Source: Flavobacteriaceae bacterium (GTDB lineage: Bacteria; Bacteroidota; Bacteroidia; Flavobacteriales; Flavobacteriaceae). From it: DNA of 64,000 nt. This document shows, piece after piece, positions 8,640 to 18,381 of this stretch (position 1 is the first letter of the stretch; each line of letters starts with the position of its first letter). Location: assembly GCA_030830005.1 (NCBI GenBank), contig JAURNV010000024.1, positions 1-64,000 of the forward strand, given 5' to 3'. Made by a program: the position numbers and the translations under genes. Under the pieces are notes generated by a model, which saw only the letters and a list, made by a program, of their open reading frames with translations, did no database searches and had not been told where the DNA came from.

Positions 8640-10043
8640 ATGAAATTTGTACTTAAAACAGCTACAAAAGAATTGCTTACCGACACCATGACTCCGGTGA
8701 ATATGTACCTCAAAATCAGGGATGCATTCCCTGAGAGTGTGCTTTTGGAAAGTTCTGATTATGGCGCAAACGACAACAGTGTTGCTTATTTGTGCTTTAA
8801 CCCCATCGCCTCGTTTAAAGTGCACAATGGTTTGATGACACAAACTTTTCCAGATGGCAGTGTTTTGGAACAGCAAATTAAAGAGGATATTTCTGTGGTA
8901 AAATCATTAGAAGATTTTATATCATGCTTCGAAACCGATTTTACCGATACACGTTTTCTAAGTAACGGTCTCTTTGGCTACACCTCATATGAAGCAGTGC
9001 AGTATTTTGAAGAAATAACCTTTTCCAAAAAGAAAAACAGTACAGATATTCCAGAAATTTATTATGCCCTTTACCAAAATATTATTGCGGTAAATGTATT
9101 TAACAATCAAGCCAAACTTTTTGCGCATTGTTTCCAAACAGAAAGTAATCTTGAGGAGATAATAAAATTATTAAATGCACCAGCTCGAGATTCGTTTTCC
9201 TTTACTAAAGAAGGTAACCCTACCTCAAACATGAACGACAAAGAATTTGTGGAATTAGTTAAAAAAGGCATTAACCATTGTATGCGCGGTGATGTATTTC
9301 AGATTGTACTTTCACGCCGTTTTTCGCAAGCTTTTAGGGGTGATGATTTCAGCCTATATCGTGTATTGCGATCCATTAACCCATCCCCATATATCTTTTA
9401 TTTTGATTTAGGAAATTATAAGATTTTTGGCAGTTCACCCGAAGCGCAACTTGTTGTTCAAGATGGAGTAGCAGAGATTCACCCTATTGCAGGAACCTTT
9501 ATCCGTACTGGAAATGACGCTAAAGACGAAGCCAAAGCAAAGGAGCTCGCAGAAGATCTCAAAGAAAATGCCGAGCATATGATGTTAGTTGATTTAGCCC
9601 GCAACGATTTAAGTCGACATGGACACAATGTAACAGTAGAAAAAGACCGAGAAGTGCAGTTCTACTCTCATGTAATTCATTTGGTCTCTAAAGTTACTGG
9701 ACAAAAAAAAGTGGATACGCCTACCATGCAAGTAGTTGCCGACACCTTCCCCGCAGGAACACTAAGTGGTGCTCCTAAACATCGCGCCATGCAACTCATT
9801 GATGATTATGAAAATATCGATCGTGCATTTTATGGTGGTGCCATCGGTTTTATTGACTTTAAAGGAAATTACAATCACGCCATTATTATCCGTTCGTTTT
9901 TAAGCAAAAACAATACACTTCACTATCATGCAGGGGCTGGAGTGGTTTCCAAATCAAAGCCCGAAAGTGAGTTGCAAGAAGTGTACAATAAATTACGGGC
10001 CTTAAATACTGCTATGGATAAAGCAGAAAAACAGTTTTCATGA
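8640..10043 (+). CDS. trpE: Anthranilate synthase component I
   Basis: Chorismate-binding motifs FQIVLSRRF, GSSPEAQL, HPIAGTFIRTG, FPAGTLSGAPKHRAM. Confidence 0.95.
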   Translation: MKFVLKTATKELLTDTMTPVNMYLKIRDAFPESVLLESSDYGANDNSVAYLCFNPIASFKVHNGLMTQTFPDGSVLEQQIKEDISVVKSLEDFISCFETDFTDTRFLSNGLFGYTSYEAVQYFEEITFSKKKNSTDIPEIYYALYQNIIAVNVFNNQAKLFAHCFQTESNLEEIIKLLNAPARDSFSFTKEGNPTSNMNDKEFVELVKKGINHCMRGDVFQIVLSRRFSQAFRGDDFSLYRVLRSINPSPYIFYFDLGNYKIFGSSPEAQLVVQDGVAEIHPIAGTFIRTGNDAKDEAKAKELAEDLKENAEHMMLVDLARNDLSRHGHNVTVEKDREVQFYSHVIHLVSKVTGQKKVDTPTMQVVADTFPAGTLSGAPKHRAMQLIDDYENIDRAFYGGAIGFIDFKGNYNHAIIIRSFLSKNNTLHYHAGAGVVSKSKPESELQEVYNKLRALNTAMDKAEKQFS

Positions 10044-10600
10044 ATATACTAGTTATAGATAATTACGATTCATTTACCTTTAATTTGGTACATTATTTAG
10101 AGGAGCTAGACTGTAAAGTTACTGTAAAGCGCAACGACCAATTCGAGTTAGAAGAAATTGCTAGCTTCGATAAAATTGTACTTTCGCCTGGACCGGGCAT
10201 CCCTAGCGAAGCAGGACTTTTAAAAGCGGTTATTAAAAAATATGCTAAAAACATTCCCATGCTTGGCGTTTGCTTAGGGCATCAAGCAATAGCGGAAGTT
10301 TTTGGGGGGTCACTAACCAATTTATCTTCCGTCTTTCATGGCGTAGCAAGTTCCATGGAAGTAGTAAAAGAAGACCCTCTTTTCGCAAATTTACCAAAGC
10401 ATTTTGATGTAGGAAGATATCATTCTTGGGTGGTTAACAAACCTCTTCCTCAAGGGCTTATTTTACTTGCCGAAGAAGAAAACGGACAAGTAATGGCTTT
10501 TAAACACGAAGTATATCCAGTTTATGGGGTTCAGTTTCATCCTGAATCGGTGCTTACCCCACATGGAAAACAATTGCTAAAAAATTGGGTTGTACTATGA
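10040..10600 (+). CDS. trpG: Anthranilate synthase component II (glutamine amidotransferase)
   Basis: LSPGPGIPSEAG, LGVCLGHQAIAE, VQFHPESVLT. Confidence 0.95.
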   Translation: MNILVIDNYDSFTFNLVHYLEELDCKVTVKRNDQFELEEIASFDKIVLSPGPGIPSEAGLLKAVIKKYAKNIPMLGVCLGHQAIAEVFGGSLTNLSSVFHGVASSMEVVKEDPLFANLPKHFDVGRYHSWVVNKPLPQGLILLAEEENGQVMAFKHEVYPVYGVQFHPESVLTPHGKQLLKNWVVL

Positions 10601-11589
10601 AAGAGCTACTAACACGACTTACCCAACACGAAAAACTTTCTCGTCAAGAGGCAAAAGAGGCTTTGCTCTTTATTGGCCGTGGCGAAGGAAATCACTATCA
10701 GGTCACGACTTTTCTGAGCATCTATATGATGCGAAACATTTCTGTGTCCGAATTGGCTGGTTTTCGCGATGCGCTTATCGAACTTTGTATTGCTGTTGAT
10801 TTATCTGCCTATAACCCCATAGATTTATGTGGAACTGGCGGAGACAGCAAAGACACCTTCAACATCTCAACCTTATCTTCGTTTGTAACAGCAGGGGCAG
10901 GAATTCCCGTGGCTAAGCATGGAAATTACGGGGTTTCTTCTTCATGCGGCTCAAGTAATGTAATGGAATATTTGGGTGTTAAATTTTCAAACGACTCAGC
11001 CTTTTTAGAACGTTGTATTGATCAAGCGGGAATTTGCGTGCTCCATGCGCCTCTTTTCCATCCCGCTATGAAACACGTTGCTCCAATTCGGCGTGCATTG
11101 CAATTAAAAACGTTTTTTAATATGCTCGGTCCTTTGGTAAACCCATGTTCGCCAAAGCGTCAAATGGTAGGTGTTTTTAATTTAGCGTTATTACGTTTAT
11201 ATGCCCTATTATTTCAAGAAACAGAAACACAATATTGCATCGTACATGCTTTAGACGGGTATGATGAAATTTCACTTACTTCTGGAACGAAAGCAATTTC
11301 AAACAAGGGCGAAACCATAATTTACCCTTCAACTTTTGGACTCACTGCGTTATCTCCATCAGCCATTGGTGGAGGTCATAGTATAGAAGCTGCTGCTATT
11401 TTTACTAATGTTCTTAATAACGAAGCTACAACTGCTCAAAAACAAGTCGTTTGCGCAAACGCTGGAACAGCAATTGCTACTGCATTAGATATTTCACTTG
11501 CAGAAGGCTATGCAAAAGCACAAGAATCCATTGAATCAAAAAAAGCATTGGCTGCATTTAAAAAACTTTTAGAACTAAGTAAGGCATGA
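10597..11589 (+). CDS. trpD: Anthranilate phosphoribosyltransferase
   Basis: DLCGTGGDSKDTFNIST, KHGNYGVSSSCGSSNVME; ATGA overlap with trpG stop. Confidence 0.95.
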   Translation: MKELLTRLTQHEKLSRQEAKEALLFIGRGEGNHYQVTTFLSIYMMRNISVSELAGFRDALIELCIAVDLSAYNPIDLCGTGGDSKDTFNISTLSSFVTAGAGIPVAKHGNYGVSSSCGSSNVMEYLGVKFSNDSAFLERCIDQAGICVLHAPLFHPAMKHVAPIRRALQLKTFFNMLGPLVNPCSPKRQMVGVFNLALLRLYALLFQETETQYCIVHALDGYDEISLTSGTKAISNKGETIIYPSTFGLTALSPSAIGGGHSIEAAAIFTNVLNNEATTAQKQVVCANAGTAIATALDISLAEGYAKAQESIESKKALAAFKKLLELSKA

Positions 11590-12371
11590 GTATTTTAGAG
11601 CAAATAGTTAACGACCAACGCAAAGAGATTATATTAAAGAAGCAGGTGGTTTCAGAAGCTAGCTTAACAAAGATGCCCTTGTATACTAGGCAATCATTAT
11701 CATTTTCGAAAGCCATAAAACATACCCCCTTGGGTATTGTTGCCGAACATAAAAGACGATCGCCTTCCAAGCCACAAATAAAACTACAATCTAGAGTAGC
11801 CGAAGTAGCCTTAGGTTATGAAAAAGCAGGTGTTGCTGCAATGTCCGTGCTAACAAACAATCAATATTTTGGAGGTTCTATCGAAGATTTACTACTTGCA
11901 AGAAGCGCTTGTAATCTGCCGCTATTACGCAAAGAATTTATCATTGACTCCTATCAAATTCACGAAGCAAAAGCCTATGGTGCTGATGCTATTTTGCTCA
12001 TTGCTGCCTGTTTACAACCCAATGAAATTCAGGGTCTTTCAAAAATAGCTAATAGTATTGGGCTAGAAGTTTTATTAGAAGTTCATAATAAAGTAGAGCT
12101 TGACAAAACTCCTTTAGATTTTGTACAAGTAGTTGGTGTAAATAACCGTAATCTTAAGGATTTTTCGGTGTCCTTAGATACTAGTCTTTCGTTAGCAAAA
12201 CATATTCCTTCGGATAAAATCAAAATCTCAGAGAGCGGAATTTCCTCAACCGAGTCGATAAAATCACTTTTGGAAGCAGGTTTTGACGGTTTTTTAATGG
12301 GTGAATATTTTATGCTTAATGATTCTCCAAGTCAAAAAGCACAGCAATTCATTAAATCATTTACCCTATGA
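11586..12371 (+). CDS. trpC: Indole-3-glycerol phosphate synthase
   Basis: VAEHKRRSPSK, LLRKEFIIDSYQIHEAKAYGADAILLI. Confidence 0.95.
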   Translation: MSILEQIVNDQRKEIILKKQVVSEASLTKMPLYTRQSLSFSKAIKHTPLGIVAEHKRRSPSKPQIKLQSRVAEVALGYEKAGVAAMSVLTNNQYFGGSIEDLLLARSACNLPLLRKEFIIDSYQIHEAKAYGADAILLIAACLQPNEIQGLSKIANSIGLEVLLEVHNKVELDKTPLDFVQVVGVNNRNLKDFSVSLDTSLSLAKHIPSDKIKISESGISSTESIKSLLEAGFDGFLMGEYFMLNDSPSQKAQQFIKSFTL

Positions 12372-12976
12372 AATGGAAAGTCTGTGGTATGCGCGATGCT
12401 AAAAATATAGCCGATGTGGCAACTCTACATCCTGATTATATGGGATTTATTATGTGGGAGGGTTCTAAACGCTATTGTCCAATACCCCCCGAAGTCCCAG
12501 AGTATATTATCAAGGTGGGGGTTTTTGTAGATGCAAGTTTAGAGAATATTGAAAATGCTATTGAGGATTTCAAATTAGGCGCAGTTCAACTCCATGGCAG
12601 TGAAACCCCTAGTCTTTGTAGAGCATTGCAGGGCAAAACACAAGTTATAAAGGCTTTTAGTATTGGTAAAACCTTTGATTTTGATTCACTTGTAGATTAC
12701 CTTCCATACTGTGATTTCTTCTTGTTCGACACCAAAGGACCTCTGCCAGGAGGAAATGGAAGTAGTTTTGACTGGACGCTTTTAAACGATTATCCATTTG
12801 ATTTACCGTTTTTTCTAAGTGGAGGGATAGGGTTAGCAGAAACAGAAAAGATTAACGAAATTCGCAAGACGGATTTACCAGTATATGCCCTTGATGTAAA
12901 TAGTACGTTTGAAGTTGAGCCTGGCTTAAAAAACGCCAAGCTTTTAAAAGTTTTTAAAGAAAAAATAATGCTATGA
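12368..12976 (+). CDS. trpF: Phosphoribosylanthranilate isomerase
   Basis: KVCGMRDAKNIADV, VQLHG, FLSGGI. Confidence 0.93.
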   Translation: MKWKVCGMRDAKNIADVATLHPDYMGFIMWEGSKRYCPIPPEVPEYIIKVGVFVDASLENIENAIEDFKLGAVQLHGSETPSLCRALQGKTQVIKAFSIGKTFDFDSLVDYLPYCDFFLFDTKGPLPGGNGSSFDWTLLNDYPFDLPFFLSGGIGLAETEKINEIRKTDLPVYALDVNSTFEVEPGLKNAKLLKVFKEKIML

Positions 12977-14157
12977 GTAGTTATCATGTAAACGAAAAAG
13001 GTTTTTACGGAGATTTCGGAGGAGCCTATATCCCTGAAATGCTTTATCCAAACGTAGAAGAACTTCGTCAGAACTACTTGGAAATTACCGCACAAGATGA
13101 CTTTAAAAAGGAATTCGACCAACTCTTAAAAGACTATGTGGGTCGTCCCACACCGCTCTACTTTGCCTCGCGTCTATCCGAAAAATACAACACCAAAATC
13201 TACCTAAAACGTGAGGATTTGTGTCACACAGGAGCACATAAAATCAACAATACCATTGGGCAAATTCTTCTTGCAAAACGACTTGGTAAAAATCGTATTA
13301 TTGCCGAAACAGGTGCTGGTCAACACGGCGTTGCTACTGCCACAGTATGTGCCCTAATGGGTATCCAATGTGTGGTTTATATGGGCGAATTGGACATAAA
13401 GCGCCAATCACCAAATGTGGCGCGCATGAAAATGTTAGGCGCAGAAGTACGTTCTGCATTATCTGGAAGCAAAACTTTAAAAGATGCAACCAATGAAGCG
13501 ATACGCGATTGGATCAACAATCCTGTGGACACGCATTACATCATCGGCTCAGTGGTGGGACCACACCCTTACCCAGACATGGTGGCACGTTTTCAAGCTG
13601 TGATTAGTGAAGAATGCAAGGTACAACTCATGGAAACTGAAGGCCGTGACTATCCTGACCATGTCATTGCATGTGTTGGTGGTGGAAGCAACGCCGCAGG
13701 AATTTATTATCATTACTTAGATGACCCAAGAGTAAATATTATTGCCGTAGAAGCTGCTGGGAAAGGAATTGATTCGGGTGAAAGTGCCGCAACATCTGCT
13801 TTGGGAAAAGAAGGCATTATTCATGGAAGCAAGACCTTGCTTATGCAAACCCCAGATGGACAAATCACGGAACCTTATTCGATTTCTGCAGGATTAGACT
13901 ACCCTGGTGTGGGACCCATGCACGCACATTTGTACCGCAGCCAGCGTGCTGAATTTGTCTCTGTACCCGACCAAGAAGCTATGGACTGGGGGCTTATGCT
14001 TTCGCAAATGGAAGGTATTATTCCTGCCATTGAGACCTCGCATGCTTTTGCAGTCTTAGATGCACGAAAATTCGAACCAAATGATGTGTTACTTTTTAAT
14101 TGTTCTGGGCGAGGAGACAAAGACCTTCAAACCTATATTGACTATTTTAAATTATAA
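12973..14157 (+). CDS. trpB: Tryptophan synthase beta chain
   Basis: KREDLCHTGAHKINN, ACVGGGSNAAGIY. Confidence 0.97.
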   Translation: MSSYHVNEKGFYGDFGGAYIPEMLYPNVEELRQNYLEITAQDDFKKEFDQLLKDYVGRPTPLYFASRLSEKYNTKIYLKREDLCHTGAHKINNTIGQILLAKRLGKNRIIAETGAGQHGVATATVCALMGIQCVVYMGELDIKRQSPNVARMKMLGAEVRSALSGSKTLKDATNEAIRDWINNPVDTHYIIGSVVGPHPYPDMVARFQAVISEECKVQLMETEGRDYPDHVIACVGGGSNAAGIYYHYLDDPRVNIIAVEAAGKGIDSGESAATSALGKEGIIHGSKTLLMQTPDGQITEPYSISAGLDYPGVGPMHAHLYRSQRAEFVSVPDQEAMDWGLMLSQMEGIIPAIETSHAFAVLDARKFEPNDVLLFNCSGRGDKDLQTYIDYFKL

Positions 14158-14258
14158 AGAAATTTGTACTTTAGCATAGAACATAGCCCCAAGCTTATTC
14201 CACACCCTCATACATCATTTTTTGTGCGAATATGAGAAGGCTTTTAAATACACAAATC

Positions 14259-14669
14259 ATGAACGAGTTCAAAAAATTCATCAATAAAGGTAATGTTATT
14301 GAAATGGCTGTAGGTTTAATTATGGCGACCTATTTTGGTGCTATTGTTAAATCTTTAGTCAATGATATTATAATGCCACCCGTGGGAATGTTGCTTGGAG
14401 GAGTGGACTTTTCAGCACTCAAAGTAGTTATTCAGTCTCAAAATGAAAGTGAAGGAATTACAGAAGTAGCCATTTATTACGGTTCATTTATAAACACCAT
14501 TATTACGTTTTTACTTGTTGCTTTTGCCATTTTTTTGGTGGTAAAATTCTATAACCGCGTAAAAGAAAAACTTGAAAAAAAGGAAGCCGAAGCTCCCACA
14601 CCGCCAACAGCTCCCTCCAACGAAGAGGTTTTGCTCACCGAAATTAGAGACTTGCTCAAAAAGAAATAA
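14259..14669 (+). CDS. mscL: Large-conductance mechanosensitive channel MscL
   Basis: MNEFKKFINKGNVIEMAVGLIMATYFGAIVKSLVNDIIMPPVGMLLGGVDFS; alternative upstream start at 14232. Confidence 0.92.
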   Translation: MNEFKKFINKGNVIEMAVGLIMATYFGAIVKSLVNDIIMPPVGMLLGGVDFSALKVVIQSQNESEGITEVAIYYGSFINTIITFLLVAFAIFLVVKFYNRVKEKLEKKEAEAPTPPTAPSNEEVLLTEIRDLLKKK

Positions 14670-14745
14670 ATCTGTACTATCTTTTTGTTGCCTTTACCTA
14701 TTGAAAAGAGTATTTTTACACTTTAAATAAAACGTGAACAGTTTT

Positions 14746-15507
14746 ATGAATCGCATTCAATCCGTACTCGAGCAAGACCGAAAGTTACTTTCTGTTTATT
14801 TTACAGCTGGATTTCCTAATCTAAACGATACGGTATCTATCCTTACCCAACTGCAAGATGCAGGGGTGGATATGATTGAGCTAGGGCTTCCATTCTCAGA
14901 TCCTTTGGCTGATGGACCTACCATTCAGGAGAGTTCAACAAAAGCACTAAAAAACGGTATGAGCACCGATAAACTTTTTGAGCAGCTTAAAGACGTCAGA
15001 AAAAACATACATATACCGCTAATTGTAATGGGTTATTTTAATCCCATGATGCAATACGGAGTGGAACGCTTTTGCCAAAAATGCCAAGAGGTCGGAATTG
15101 ATGGACTTATTATCCCTGACCTTCCCGTAGATGAATATCACAATAATTATCAAGAATTGTTTAAAAAATATGGACTATTAAACATGTTTTTGATTACCCC
15201 ACAAACATCTGATGAGCGTATCCGATTCATAGACAGTGTTTCTGAGGGATTTATTTATATGGTAAGTAGCGCTGCTACTACTGGAGCTCAAAGCAGTTTT
15301 GGTGAAAAACAAACAGCATATTTCAAACGAATTGGCGCCATGAACCTTAATGCAAAACTTTTAGTTGGATTTGGCATCAGCAATGCTGAAACCTATCATG
15401 CTGCCACCAAATACAGCAAAGGGGCGATCATCGGCTCGGCCTTTATTAAGCACTTAGAAAAAACAGGAGCAGATAATGCATCAGCTTTTGTGACACAAAT
15501 TAGATAA
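14746..15507 (+). CDS. trpA: Tryptophan synthase alpha chain
   Basis: MIELGLPFSDPLADGPTIQ; alternative GTG start at 14734. Confidence 0.95.
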   Translation: MNRIQSVLEQDRKLLSVYFTAGFPNLNDTVSILTQLQDAGVDMIELGLPFSDPLADGPTIQESSTKALKNGMSTDKLFEQLKDVRKNIHIPLIVMGYFNPMMQYGVERFCQKCQEVGIDGLIIPDLPVDEYHNNYQELFKKYGLLNMFLITPQTSDERIRFIDSVSEGFIYMVSSAATTGAQSSFGEKQTAYFKRIGAMNLNAKLLVGFGISNAETYHAATKYSKGAIIGSAFIKHLEKTGADNASAFVTQIR

Positions 15508-15650
15508 CTTTTTTTTGTTGTTAAAAATTAGAATTTTAATCTAGTTATAAACTTGAGTTTTTCTTTCAAGTTTAGTTAAAATCACTATATTACTACTCTC
15601 AAATCTTAAAGTGAAAATTCGATCATTTATCCACAAACAAAATATTGCTT

Positions 15651-15673
15651 CATGGGGAGTACCCATGGGTTTT
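15651..15673 (+). terminator. Possible terminator after trpA: CATGGG-GAGTA-CCCATG + T-rich tail
   Basis: 6-bp hairpin followed by ggttttt; short stem. Confidence 0.4.
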
Positions 15674-15826
15674 TCCGTTGTGAAAAGCCAACAAATCATT
15701 GACAAATAGAGCAAAAGCTATACGAACATAAACGTAGCTAGTACAAGCAAAATTTGCATAATACGATTTGTGGAAACAACTACACGATTTACACAATCAT
15801 TTAGATAGAGGTAATTAACTATAATT

Positions 15827-15940
15827 ATGGGAAAAGGAGATAAAAAAACACGTCGGGGTAAAATAGTAAATAAAACCTTTGGTGTAAGACGACCACGGAC
15901 AAAAAACAAAAAAACTAACGGACAAAAACAGGCTGGGTAG
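15827..15940 (+). CDS. 30S ribosomal protein THX (bTHX)
   Basis: 37-aa ORF MGKGDKKTRRGKIVNKTFGVRRPRTKNKKTNGQKQAG, not in supplied ORF track; matches the MGKGDKKTxRGKI pattern recalled for bacterial THX. Confidence 0.88.
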   Translation: MGKGDKKTRRGKIVNKTFGVRRPRTKNKKTNGQKQAG

Positions 15941-16676
15941 CACTAGTAGTTTCTGCTTCGCTAAAAGAATAGCCATCACCAGAAAAAGCAAGCACCTCTT
16001 CAGAAGTTTGGGCATTGGTTTCTAGCAAATGACGCGTCATAGTCCCCCGTGCTTTTTTAGCATAAAACGAAATTATTTTGAATTTTCCGTTTTTAAAATC
16101 TTTAAATACAGGGTGAATAACAGGGGTGTCCAACGCATCAAAATCAATAGCTGATGCATACTCATTACTTGCTAAATTAACAACCAATTCTGAAGGAGTT
16201 AATTCTTTTTTTAGGTGTTTTGTCAGTTTTTCTTTCCAAAAAGCATAGAGTGATTTTTGACCATTAATTCCAAAAGAAGTTCCCATTTCTAATCGGTAGG
16301 GCTGCATCAAATCCAAGGGTTTTAACATTCCATAAAGCCCTGATAAAATACGTAAGTTTTGTTGCCCTGCTTTTAGCGCAGCATCACTGAGAGAATAGGC
16401 ATCTATACCCGAATAGACATCCCCATTGAAGGCAAATACAGCCGGGCGTGCATTTTCGGACGTAAAGGGTGTATTGAATGTTTGATTGCGCTCCCAATTT
16501 AAATTAGATAACTTTTCAGAAATACCCATAAGCTTTTGTAAATCGGATGGTTTTTTAAGTTTCAAAGCCGCATTTAACTGCTTGGATTCGGTTAAAAATT
16601 CAGGCTGGCTGTATTTTGCTGTTGGCAATGTACGCTTGAAATCAAGAGACTTAGCTGGAGAAACAAGAATTTTCAT
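15915..16676 (-). CDS. yaaA: Peroxide stress protein YaaA (DUF328 family)
   Basis: MKILVSPAKSLDF, LSGLYGMLKPLDLMQPYRLEMGT, NLASNEYASAID. Confidence 0.95.
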   Translation of the reverse strand: MKILVSPAKSLDFKRTLPTAKYSQPEFLTESKQLNAALKLKKPSDLQKLMGISEKLSNLNWERNQTFNTPFTSENARPAVFAFNGDVYSGIDAYSLSDAALKAGQQNLRILSGLYGMLKPLDLMQPYRLEMGTSFGINGQKSLYAFWKEKLTKHLKKELTPSELVVNLASNEYASAIDFDALDTPVIHPVFKDFKNGKFKIISFYAKKARGTMTRHLLETNAQTSEEVLAFSGDGYSFSEAETTSATQPVFVR

Positions 16677-16754
16677 TTTTCTAAATTTTAGCTAAAAATA
16701 CAACACTTAAGCTGTACTGTCAATGGAATGGCATAGAACAAATCAATAGTCCTA

Positions 16755-17777
16755 TCAGACATTTCCCAATTGTTGATGCTGCGCATAGTTACGCCACTTA
16801 GTAAGGGCGCCCTCAAAATCTTCAGGAAGCGGACACGAAAATGACATTTCTTTTCCTGTTTCAGGATGTTTAAATCCTAGTGTCTGTGCGTGAAGCGCCT
16901 GTCGAGGTAATTGCTTAAAACAATTCTCAACGAATTGCTTATACTTGGTAAATGTGGTGCCCTTCAAAATTTTATCACCACCATACCGTGAATCGCTAAA
17001 TAGTGTGTGTCCTAAGTGCTTCATATGTGCTCTAATTTGATGGGTACGGCCGGTTTCTAACACGCAACGAATCAAGGTAACATAACCAAAGCGTTCCACG
17101 ACCTCATAGTGAGTAATGGCGTGTTTCCCATGATCACTATCCGGAAAAACGCTCATAAGTAATCGGTTTTTGGGGTCACGCGCGAGGTAGCCTTTAACCG
17201 TCCCTTTTTCGTCTAAAACATCGCCCCAAACTAATGCAAGATACTGCCGCGTTGAAGTTTTATCGTGAAACTGTTGCGCTAAGTGGGCCATAGCCAAATC
17301 CGTTTTTGCAACAACCAATAAGCCCGATGTGTCTTTGTCAATACGATGAACAAGTCCGGGTCGGTTATTGCTGTTTTTGGGTAAGTTTTTAAAGTGATAC
17401 AGCAATCCATTGATTAGTGTTCCCGAATAATTTCCATGCCCAGGGTGTACCACCACTCCTGCAGGTTTGTTAACCACTAAGAGAGCATCGTCCTCATAGA
17501 TAATATCAAGATTCATAGATTCGGGTACAAGCAAGTCTTCATGAGGGGGGTGTGCTAAGAGAACCTTAACTACATCACCGCCTTTTACTCGATAATTAGA
17601 TTTAACAGCGTTGTCATTCACTACAATTGAGCCCGCAGCAGCTGCTTGCTGGATTTTATTGCGTGTCGCATTTTCAATGCGATTCATCAAAAATTTATCT
17701 ACTCTAAGGGGTTCCTGCCCAGCGTCTGCAGAAAAAGCGTAATGCTCGTGAAGTTCGTCTAAGGATTCGTTTTCCAT
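16755..17777 (-). CDS. RluA/RluD family pseudouridine synthase
   Basis: S4 domain + GLVHRIDKDTSGLLVVAKTD, GRTHQIRAHMKHLGH. Confidence 0.95.
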   Translation of the reverse strand: MENESLDELHEHYAFSADAGQEPLRVDKFLMNRIENATRNKIQQAAAAGSIVVNDNAVKSNYRVKGGDVVKVLLAHPPHEDLLVPESMNLDIIYEDDALLVVNKPAGVVVHPGHGNYSGTLINGLLYHFKNLPKNSNNRPGLVHRIDKDTSGLLVVAKTDLAMAHLAQQFHDKTSTRQYLALVWGDVLDEKGTVKGYLARDPKNRLLMSVFPDSDHGKHAITHYEVVERFGYVTLIRCVLETGRTHQIRAHMKHLGHTLFSDSRYGGDKILKGTTFTKYKQFVENCFKQLPRQALHAQTLGFKHPETGKEMSFSCPLPEDFEGALTKWRNYAQHQQLGNV

Positions 17778-17779
17778 AG

Positions 17780-18340
17780 CTATTCTGATCTGACTCCGTT
17801 ACCTAAAACTAAATCTATTCGTGAAGTTTTGGGGAGCTTATCGCCCGGAGCTATAGGGGCATTGTTATGACGTAACTGAAGTACCATGTTTTTACCTATA
17901 TTATTCATGAAGGTGATTTCACCAATTTCTAACCCAACAGCGCGAAGAGAAGATTCTGCTGAACGTCGTGTAATTTGAATAACGTCAGGGATACTTACTT
18001 CGTTATAATTAGAGGGGTTCAAGGTAAGGTATATTTTACGATCCTTTTTAACGAGCTCTCCTGCTAGGGGAGATTGCTCAATTACAGCAAATGGTCTATA
18101 TGTAGGATTAAAACGAGCAGAATCAATGACCTCAAACATTAAATCAAACTCATCAAGAACGGCTTCTGCCTCTTCAATAGATTTTGTGATAAGTTCAGGA
18201 ACTTCAATAAAATCGCCTTGTCTGGTGTGCCAATGCAACCCGTAAAACACGACAATAAATAATGAAGAAAGTGCGAGCATCAACAAAAACAATTGCCAAA
18301 AAAAAGTGCGGCTGAACAAAAAACGAAAGAAGTGAAGCAT
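17780..18340 (-). CDS. PASTA domain-containing membrane protein
   Basis: N-terminal TM, then repeats IEVPELITKSIEEAEAVL... and SIPDVIQITRRSAESSLRAVGLEIGE. Confidence 0.85.
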   Translation of the reverse strand: MLHFFRFLFSRTFFWQLFLLMLALSSLFIVVFYGLHWHTRQGDFIEVPELITKSIEEAEAVLDEFDLMFEVIDSARFNPTYRPFAVIEQSPLAGELVKKDRKIYLTLNPSNYNEVSIPDVIQITRRSAESSLRAVGLEIGEITFMNNIGKNMVLQLRHNNAPIAPGDKLPKTSRIDLVLGNGVRSE

Positions 18341-18381
18341 AATATACTTAATTGAAGGCCAAAAATAATGATATTTGTGCT

